Shown here one piece after another: positions 16,910 through 21,929 of a DNA stretch of 21,929 bases. Position 1 is the first letter of the stretch. Every line of letters begins with the position of its first letter. The notes below the pieces were generated by a model. The model was not told the DNA's origin, did not search any database, and saw only the letters and a list, made by a program, of their open reading frames with translations. The translations under genes and the position numbers were made by a program. Source of the DNA: a virus; the IMG/VR virus record IMGVR_UViG_3300032326_001438, positions 1-21,929 of that record. The stretch is one strand, 5' to 3'.

Positions 16910-17764
16910 ATGAGTTCATTAGACGCCGTATTGGCACAGTACGAAAATTCAAAACAATCAGGGGGCGGGGCCCAAGGGAAAATGTCGCAAGACGAAAGAA
17001 TGAAAAAATATTTTGCACTTATCTTAGGTGATAAGGAGCAATCTGGACAAAGAAGAGTTAGAATCTTACCTACGAGTGATGGTTCTTCACCATTTAAAGA
17101 AGCTTGGTATCATGAGATTCAAGTTGGTGGACAATGGCAAAAATTCTACGACCCGGGAAAAAACGATAACGAACGTTCACCTTTAAACGAGGTTTACGAA
17201 GAGTTAATCTCAACCGGAAAAGAATCGGACAAACAATTGGCGGCTCAGTATCGTTCTCGTAAATTCTATATCGTAAAAGTTATCGATAGAGATAGAGAAG
17301 AAGACGGACCAAAATTTTGGAGATTCAAACACAACTACAAAAATGATGGTATCTTAGATAAAATCATTCCAATTTGGAGAAATAAAGGGGATATTACCGA
17401 CGCTCAAATCGGTAGAGATTTAATCATTGAATTGACTAAAGCAAAAACTCCAAAAGGAAAAGAATATACAACTGTATCTACAATTATGTATGAGGACCAA
17501 GGTCCGGTACATACTGACCCGGCTCAGGCTAATGAGTGGATTACTGACGAATTAACTTGGTTAGACGTTTACTCTAAAAAACCGGTAGAATACCTTGAAG
17601 CTATTGCTCGTGGAGAAACTCCAAGATGGGATTCGGAAAAAGGTGGATACCTTTACGAAAGTGATTCAGTAAATACAGAATCATTTGGTGGAGGAAAACC
17701 TCAAAGTTCTGCACCGGTTGACCCTCAAGCAAACGATGAGATAGACGAAGATTTACCTTTCTAA
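16910..17764 (+). CDS. gp32-like single-stranded DNA binding protein
   Basis: This 284-residue protein coats single-stranded DNA during replication and recombination and should interact with the neighbouring recombinase and helicase; T4 gp32 is 301 residues. Visible parts: an N-terminal region for cooperative self-contact; an OB-fold core with the gp32-like run RVRILPTSDGSSPFKEAWYH (about residues 47-66), then RSRKFYIVKVIDR and KFWRFKHNYK; and a flexible acidic C-terminus ending IDEDLPF. There is no cysteine in the whole protein, so the zinc-binding subdomain of T4 gp32 (one His, three Cys) cannot be formed. The ending resembles bacterial SSB tips such as DDDIPF, which recruit host repair and replication proteins. 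It has its own promoter and is bracketed by terminators, suiting a protein needed in large amounts. The ATG at 16910 has no Shine-Dalgarno sequence. Confidence 0.88.
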   Translation: MSSLDAVLAQYENSKQSGGGAQGKMSQDERMKKYFALILGDKEQSGQRRVRILPTSDGSSPFKEAWYHEIQVGGQWQKFYDPGKNDNERSPLNEVYEELISTGKESDKQLAAQYRSRKFYIVKVIDRDREEDGPKFWRFKHNYKNDGILDKIIPIWRNKGDITDAQIGRDLIIELTKAKTPKGKEYTTVSTIMYEDQGPVHTDPAQANEWITDELTWLDVYSKKPVEYLEAIARGETPRWDSEKGGYLYESDSVNTESFGGGKPQSSAPVDPQANDEIDEDLPF

Positions 17765-17776
17765 AATAAAACAATT

Positions 17777-17814
17777 AAACTTGGACACTTAGTTAGACAA
17801 GATGTCCAAGTTTT
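17777..17814 (+). terminator. Hairpin terminator after the gp32-like gene
   Basis: An 11-bp stem, AAACTTGGACA (17777-17787) with TGTCCAAGTTT (17803-17813), encloses a 15-base loop that can add a small inner pairing, and is followed by TTTTAATAAT. It lies 12 bases after the gp32 stop. The long loop and broken T-run suggest partial termination, giving more gp32 message than message for the downstream genes. Confidence 0.68.
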
Positions 17815-17828
17815 AATAATATTATCAT

Positions 17829-18125
17829 ATGACGTTTAAAGAAGAAATTGACTTACAATTAAGAGACAATAAAATGTTATCTTATGAAATTCTAAGTCAA
17901 CTAAAAGATAAAACATACTTCTCAGGTAGAAGTAAACAAATTGGTGATAGTGTTTTATTTGGTATGATAGATGAAGGTACTAATGAAGATGGTGTGATAA
18001 GTAGTAGACTGATTACTTTTCACGAAGAAGAAATTAATGTACTATATGAGGAAGATTCTTCAAAATACAATAGGAATAAATCAAACAAATTACCACACAT
18101 TAAAAAAATAGAAAATGGCGATTAA
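17829..18125 (+). CDS. Unknown 98-residue protein between gp32 and UvsX
   Basis: I do not recognise this small acidic, probably soluble protein. The N-terminus looks helical (TFKEEIDLQLRDNKMLSYEI, then LSQLKDK), the middle beta-rich (SVLFGMIDEG ... ISSRLITFHEEEINVLY), and the C-terminus is charged (KYNRNKSNKLPHIKKIENGD). Its last 11 bases overlap the start of the recombinase gene, so translation is probably coupled. T4 has a helicase loader (gp59, 217 residues) near gp32, but this protein is less than half that length and shows no gp59 feature I can see, so I make no such claim. A recombination-accessory role is possible from position alone. Coding support is the overlap arrangement and the lack of a competing frame. 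Confidence 0.72.
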   Translation: MTFKEEIDLQLRDNKMLSYEILSQLKDKTYFSGRSKQIGDSVLFGMIDEGTNEDGVISSRLITFHEEEINVLYEEDSSKYNRNKSNKLPHIKKIENGD

Positions 18126-19116
18126 GAAAAACGATTTCAAATCAATTAAAGATAAATTCTCGGTATCGGCAAAATACAAACCACAAAGATTTTTTGACTT
18201 AGGTCCGGATTTCTTGGATGCGGTTGGATTACCGGGACCTGCTATTGGGCATATTAATATGTTCTTAGGTCACTCTGATACAGGTAAAACAACTGCTCTT
18301 GTGAAAACAGCGGTAGATGCTCAAAAGAAAGGTATTCTTCCTGTGTTTATTATTACAGAACAGAAATGGTCATTTGAACACGCTAAATTAATGGGATTTG
18401 ATTGCGAGGAAGTGGTTGATGAGGAAACAGGTGAATTAGATTGGGATGGATTTTACATATTCAATAATAACTTTGACTACATCGAACAAATTACTGACTA
18501 TATCAATAACTTACTTGATGAACAAGAAAAAGGAAACTTAGATTATAGTTTATGTTTTATGTGGGATTCAGTAGGTTCTGTGCCTTGTAAAATGACTTAT
18601 GAAGGTAAAGGTGGTAAACAACACAATGCATCAACATTGGCAGATAAGATTGGTATGGGTATCAATCAAAGAATCTCGGGTTCTCGTAAATCTGATTCAA
18701 AATATGAAAACACTTTAATCATTGTTAATCAACCTTGGGTTGAATTACCGGATAATCCTTTTGGACAACCAAAGATTAAAGCTAAAGGTGGTGAGGCGAT
18801 TTGGTTAAACTCATCATTAGTTTATTTATTTGGAAATCAAAAAGGAGCGGGAACTACAAAGATTACTGCAACCAAAGACAAAAGAACTATCAAGTTTGCT
18901 TCAAGAACAAAAGTGTCGGTTATGAAAAATCACATCAATGGATTGGGTTATGACGATGGAAAAATTATTGTTACACCACACGGATTCATTGCGGGAAAAG
19001 ACACTGCGGAAGAAAAAATTAATATTGAAAAATATAAAAAAGAATACGCAGAATATTGGAAAGACATCATCGGAACTGATGGTGATTTTGACCTAAAAGA
19101 AGAAAAAGAGGCATAG
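18115..19116 (+). CDS. uvsX: UvsX/RecA-type recombinase
   Basis: This 333-residue ATPase forms filaments on single-stranded DNA and performs strand exchange for recombination-dependent replication and repair, displacing the gp32-like SSB. Motifs: Walker A GHSDTGKTT at residues 52-60; a likely catalytic Glu in FIITEQKWS (E82); Walker B with CFMWDSVGS at about 147-154 (D151); and a RecA-like L2 region after LIIVNQPW (about 201-208) leading to GGEAIWLNSSLVY. T4 UvsX is 391 residues, so this version is shorter, mainly at the C-terminus, which ends in an acidic tail. The ATG at 18115 lies in the last codons of the 98-residue gene (11-base overlap). The gp32-UvsX-nuclease-helicase order supports a compact replication/recombination operon. 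The family is clear; orthology to T4 UvsX rather than another RecA branch rests on these motifs and context. Confidence 0.92.
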   Translation: MAIKKNDFKSIKDKFSVSAKYKPQRFFDLGPDFLDAVGLPGPAIGHINMFLGHSDTGKTTALVKTAVDAQKKGILPVFIITEQKWSFEHAKLMGFDCEEVVDEETGELDWDGFYIFNNNFDYIEQITDYINNLLDEQEKGNLDYSLCFMWDSVGSVPCKMTYEGKGGKQHNASTLADKIGMGINQRISGSRKSDSKYENTLIIVNQPWVELPDNPFGQPKIKAKGGEAIWLNSSLVYLFGNQKGAGTTKITATKDKRTIKFASRTKVSVMKNHINGLGYDDGKIIVTPHGFIAGKDTAEEKINIEKYKKEYAEYWKDIIGTDGDFDLKEEKEA

Positions 19117-19130
19117 TTTATTCACCATTA

Positions 19131-19146
19131 AATCACCACTGTGATT
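19131..19146 (+). promoter_or_regulatory. Small hairpin covering the GTG start of the 5' nuclease gene
   Basis: AATCAC (19131-19136) pairs perfectly with GTGATT (19141-19146) across a CACT loop, placing the GTG start codon inside the right arm. A six-pair stem at an unusual start may lower translation of the nuclease relative to the upstream recombinase. The stem is short, so this could be chance. Confidence 0.25.
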
Positions 19147-20142
19147 AAAACATTATTAATTGACGGGTCCAACTTAATGAAGATTGGATTCCACGGAGTA
19201 AAAGACCTATACAATGACGGAAGTCACTTAGGTGCCATTTACCACTTTATAAATACAATTCGGAAATTCCTTGAGGAACATAACTATGATAAGGTAGTTG
19301 TGTTCTGGGATGCCGAACATAGTTCATCCACTCGGAAAGAACTTTATCCTCAATATAAGGGAAATAGAAAACAAGATATGAATGAGTTTAAGTACGAGTC
19401 ATATCTACAACAAAACGCTCGTATTAAAGAATATCTTGAAGAAGTCTTTGTTAGACAAGTTGAGATGGTTTACAATGAGGCGGATGACTTGATTGCTTAT
19501 TATTGTCAAAAGGCAACTAACGAAGAGATTACCATTTTTTCGTCAGATAAAGACCTTACACAACTTATTTCGGACCTGGTGACCATCTACTCTCCAAACT
19601 TAAAACAATACTTTAAACAGGGTGATATGATTACCATCAATAAAGTTCAAATACCACATTATAATGTATCACTTTGTAAGATTCTCACCGGAGATAGTTC
19701 AGATAATATTAGTGGTATTGAAGGTTTAGGTGAAAAAACTTTGGTTAAATTATTCCCGGATATGCTGGTTAAACCATGCACTATTAACGAAATAAGAGTT
19801 AATGCTGGGATTCTCACGCAAGTAAAAAAATCAAAAGTTTTGGAAAATATTTTGACCGGCAAAAGTAAAAATGGTATACTTGGTGAAGAGTTTTATGCTA
19901 CAAATGAAAAAATAGATAATTTATCTAACCCTTTAATTACAGACGATGGAAAAGAATTAGTTGACCAAATTATTACAGACACTATTGACCCGACAGATAG
20001 GGGATATAAAAATTTAATGAGACTTATGATGGAAGATGGTCTCTTCAAATATCTTCCAAAAAACGATGAAGCTTGGGTAAATTTCCTAAGACCATTCATG
20101 AAATTAACAAGAAAAGAAAAACGAAACACAAACAAAAATTAA
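19141..20142 (+). CDS. rnh: RNase H / FEN-family 5' nuclease (T4 Rnh-like)
   Basis: This 333-residue nuclease probably removes RNA primers and adjoining DNA from lagging-strand fragments, as T4 RNase H (305 residues) does. FEN/PIN-type metal-binding acidic residues are visible: D8 in LLIDGSNL; D57 in VVFWDAEHS with the basic stretch STRKELYPQYKGNR (about 63-76); E113, D115 and D116 in NEADD; D136 and D138 in SSDKDLTQL; and D185 and D188 in TGDSSDNISG. The run SGIEGLGEKT (191-200) is the helix-hairpin-helix DNA contact. The start is GTG at 19141: the next ATG (19177) would remove D8 and the first strand, so GTG is chosen. It lies 24 bases after uvsX and 4 bases before the next gene. The nuclease family is clear; T4 Rnh rather than another phage 5' exonuclease is favoured by neighbours and length. 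Confidence 0.87.
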   Translation: MIKTLLIDGSNLMKIGFHGVKDLYNDGSHLGAIYHFINTIRKFLEEHNYDKVVVFWDAEHSSSTRKELYPQYKGNRKQDMNEFKYESYLQQNARIKEYLEEVFVRQVEMVYNEADDLIAYYCQKATNEEITIFSSDKDLTQLISDLVTIYSPNLKQYFKQGDMITINKVQIPHYNVSLCKILTGDSSDNISGIEGLGEKTLVKLFPDMLVKPCTINEIRVNAGILTQVKKSKVLENILTGKSKNGILGEEFYATNEKIDNLSNPLITDDGKELVDQIITDTIDPTDRGYKNLMRLMMEDGLFKYLPKNDEAWVNFLRPFMKLTRKEKRNTNKN

Positions 20143-20146
20143 ATTT

Positions 20147-20599
20147 ATGAGAGAGCAAGAAAGCACTAAGATGGAATTTTTATTGACATTAAACGATAAC
20201 ATCGTAGTCCAAAGATTCTTTAACGTAAGAGGGTTTAACCCAAAAGCAAAAAGTTCGGTTGAACTATATGAATTTGTTGCTGAGTTCAAAGAAGAACTTC
20301 AAGAATACTTGAAAATGAAGACTTTAGTCTACATGATGGACAATAAAGATTCTATTATTCATGACCCAAGTATTATGGACACATCGTTCACTGATGGACC
20401 TGAAATGTTTAACATTATTATCAAATTAGGGGAACAGACAATTTGTCATAGAATTTTTGACGGAAAATTTTATCCACCAAAAGTTCGTTATACTGTCGAT
20501 GTAAGACCTTTCTTGAAGGAAACACTTCGAGGATTGACTGACATTTTTTCAGATAAAAAATTAAGTTACAATTATTTGGAACTTGACTTAAGTAAGTAA
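20147..20599 (+). CDS. Unknown 150-residue protein between RNase H and helicase
   Basis: I do not recognise this protein. It is soluble and mixed alpha/beta. Strands near MEFLLTLNDNIVVQRFFNVR and FNIIIKLGEQTICHRIFDG look like two copies of a similar 'hydrophobic strand, turn, IV/IC-x-R-x-F' unit, suggesting an internal duplication; between them lies a helical acidic part (VELYEFVAEFKEELQEYLKM). The C-terminal part (VRYTVDVRPFLKETLRGLTD) is helical. The ATG at 20147 follows the RNase H stop by 4 bases; a second in-frame ATG at 20171 (MEFLLTL) would drop only a polar leader and is a reasonable alternative start. Its place in the replication operon suggests a DNA-replication accessory role, which is inference from position. 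Confidence 0.75.
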   Translation: MREQESTKMEFLLTLNDNIVVQRFFNVRGFNPKAKSSVELYEFVAEFKEELQEYLKMKTLVYMMDNKDSIIHDPSIMDTSFTDGPEMFNIIIKLGEQTICHRIFDGKFYPPKVRYTVDVRPFLKETLRGLTDIFSDKKLSYNYLELDLSK

Positions 20600-20636
20600 G
20601 TATTTAATAATACAAGGGTAACTTTTAAAACAATTT

Positions 20637-21929
20637 ATGAACAAAAATTTCGATTATTTAGGGAACACATTTCAATTACAATTACTGAATCAGATTATAT
20701 TAGATAAGGACTTTTCATCTTCAATTATGGATGTTATTGAGCCAATCTATTTCGACAACAAGTACTTTAAAATCATTTTACAAATGACAAAAGAGTACCA
20801 CAAGAAATATGAATCTACTCCTAATTTCGATACTCTTGAGCAGATAGTTAAGTCTGAAATCTCCCAAGAGATGGTTGCCAAGATTGTTTTGGACACATTA
20901 ACTCAAGTTAAAGAGGCTCCATTTGAAGGAACCACTTTCGTTCAGGAGAAAGCCTTGAAGTTCTGTAAACAACAAGAACTTCAAAAGGCTATGGACAAAG
21001 CTCAAAAGATTATTACTCAAGGGGACTTCGAGTCTTATGATAAGGTTGAAGGACTTGTGAGAGATGCATTACAGGTTGGAGAGATAGATAAAGGTCAAAC
21101 TGATATCTTCGCTAATTTAGACACAGTACTTGATGAGGATTATCGTCATCCAATTCCAATGGGGATTAAGGGGATTGATAAATTACTTAAAGGTGGATTG
21201 GCGAAAGGTGAGATTGGAGTTATATTGGCACCAACTGGTGTGGGTAAGACAACTATCTTATCTAAAATTTCAAACACAGCGTTTAACCTTGGTTATAATG
21301 TACTTCAAATATTTTTTGAGGATAATCCAAAGATTATTCAAAGAAAACACTTCACTATGTGGACAGGTATCGAACCGGATAACTTAGTTCAAAATAAAGA
21401 AGAAGTGATGAGTAAAATCACTGAGATTAAGGAGACAATGCAAAACAGATTGGTTTTGAAAAAATTAGCATCAGATACGATGACTATGAGTCAAATTAAG
21501 AATCAAGTTAGAAAGATGATTGCGGATGGTATTAAGATTGATATGGTTTTATTAGATTATATCGATTGTGTATTACCGGAATCAAGTAGTAAAGATGAAT
21601 GGAAAGCTGAAGGGTCAGTAATGAGAGGTTTTGAGGCTATGTGTCACGAACTTGATTTAGTTGGTTGGACGGCAACACAGGGTAACAGAGCTTCAATTTC
21701 ATCGGAAGTTGTAACTACTGACCAAATGGGTGGGTCAATTAAAAAGGCTCAGGTTGGTCACGTAATTATCTCTGTTGCTAAAACATTACAACAAAAAGAG
21801 ATGGGTCTTGCAACTATTGCGATTACCAAAAGTCGTTTAGGTCAGGATGGAGTTGTGTTCGAGAATTGTAAATTCAATAATGAATTACTTGAAATCGACA
21901 CAGAAAGTTCAGTAACATTCTTAGGGTTC
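20637..21929 (+). CDS. DnaB/gp41-type replicative helicase, 3' end beyond the window
   Basis: The frame stays open from the ATG at 20637 to the last base, giving 431 residues with no stop. It should be the hexameric 5'-3' helicase that unwinds the replication fork; T4 gp41 is 475 residues, so most of it is probably here. Residues 1-140 form the helical N-terminal domain (LLNQIILDKDFSSSIMDVI and on), then a linker leads to the RecA-like motor: PMGIKGIDKLLKGGLAKGEI, Walker A APTGVGKT (about 198-205), Walker B VLLDYID (about residue 300), a switch-like ATQGNRAS segment, and a late ITKSRLGQDG segment like the conserved 'K.R.G..G' of DnaB-family helicases. The 37-base leader has no Shine-Dalgarno sequence. 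It follows the 150-residue unknown in the same operon. The family is firm; a fused primase cannot be judged beyond the visible part, but the N-terminus shows none. Confidence 0.92.
   Translation, partial: MNKNFDYLGNTFQLQLLNQIILDKDFSSSIMDVIEPIYFDNKYFKIILQMTKEYHKKYESTPNFDTLEQIVKSEISQEMVAKIVLDTLTQVKEAPFEGTTFVQEKALKFCKQQELQKAMDKAQKIITQGDFESYDKVEGLVRDALQVGEIDKGQTDIFANLDTVLDEDYRHPIPMGIKGIDKLLKGGLAKGEIGVILAPTGVGKTTILSKISNTAFNLGYNVLQIFFEDNPKIIQRKHFTMWTGIEPDNLVQNKEEVMSKITEIKETMQNRLVLKKLASDTMTMSQIKNQVRKMIADGIKIDMVLLDYIDCVLPESSSKDEWKAEGSVMRGFEAMCHELDLVGWTATQGNRASISSEVVTTDQMGGSIKKAQVGHVIISVAKTLQQKEMGLATIAITKSRLGQDGVVFENCKFNNELLEIDTESSVTFLGF

Noticed and set aside
17829-18125. Assignment of the 98-residue gene as gp59 helicase loader or UvsY
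   Set aside because: Position is suggestive, but length and visible sequence give no support for gp59, and no UvsY pattern could be recognised.
20590-20602. Short AAGT tandem repeat after the 150-residue gene
   Set aside because: About three copies of a four-base unit across a stop codon is within chance for AT-rich DNA and has no other supporting feature.
21130-21387. Plus-strand 85-residue frame inside the helicase region
   Set aside because: It overlaps the Walker A region of the clear helicase frame in a different phase and looks like an out-of-frame shadow.
1-21929. Defence system, CRISPR array, tRNA or insertion sequence
   Set aside because: No repeat-spacer pattern, cloverleaf with CCA end, transposase or defence-type enzyme motif was found on reading the window; the content is phage structural and replication genes.

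Overview
The window is part of the genome of a contractile-tailed (T4-like myovirus) phage, probably one infecting a Bacteroidota host, possibly a flavobacterium-like bacterium. The T4 relationship rests on a UvsX-type recombinase, a gp32-type single-stranded DNA binding protein, an RNase H/FEN-family nuclease, a DnaB/gp41-type helicase, a tape measure close to T4 gp29 in length, and gp27- and gp53-like baseplate proteins. The host guess rests on three things: none of the starts I checked has a Shine-Dalgarno sequence at normal spacing (all have an A/T-rich leader); a promoter of the Bacteroidota type (TTTG ... TAnnTTT) precedes the gp32 gene; and the DNA is AT-rich. The host is inferred, not shown.

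Layout, all on the + strand. Positions 1-15845 are the tail/baseplate module. It runs from a gp26-like tail chaperone with a short overlapping out-of-frame extension (candidate programmed frameshift), through a terminator and the tape measure, to a 1682-residue baseplate protein with an OmpA-like domain, a small gp53/LysM-like baseplate protein and a 2563-residue hub protein with gp27-like parts and an IPT/TIG Ig-like domain. Positions 15878-16806 hold a 74-residue unknown and an acidic, Pro/Ala-rich coiled-coil protein. A strong terminator at 16817-16844 closes this late block. Positions 16846-21929 are the replication/recombination module: promoter, gp32-like SSB, terminator, a 98-residue unknown, UvsX, RNase H/5' nuclease, a 150-residue unknown, and the replicative helicase, which runs off the window end.

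The first group builds the tail tube and baseplate; the second coats, recombines and unwinds phage DNA and removes primers. The points most worth checking are the chaperone frameshift, the apparent complete absence of GATC across the window, the host-SSB-like C-terminal tip on a cysteine-free gp32, and the unusually large multidomain baseplate proteins. I saw no tRNA, CRISPR array, insertion sequence or defence island. No stretch over 300 bases lacks a gene.
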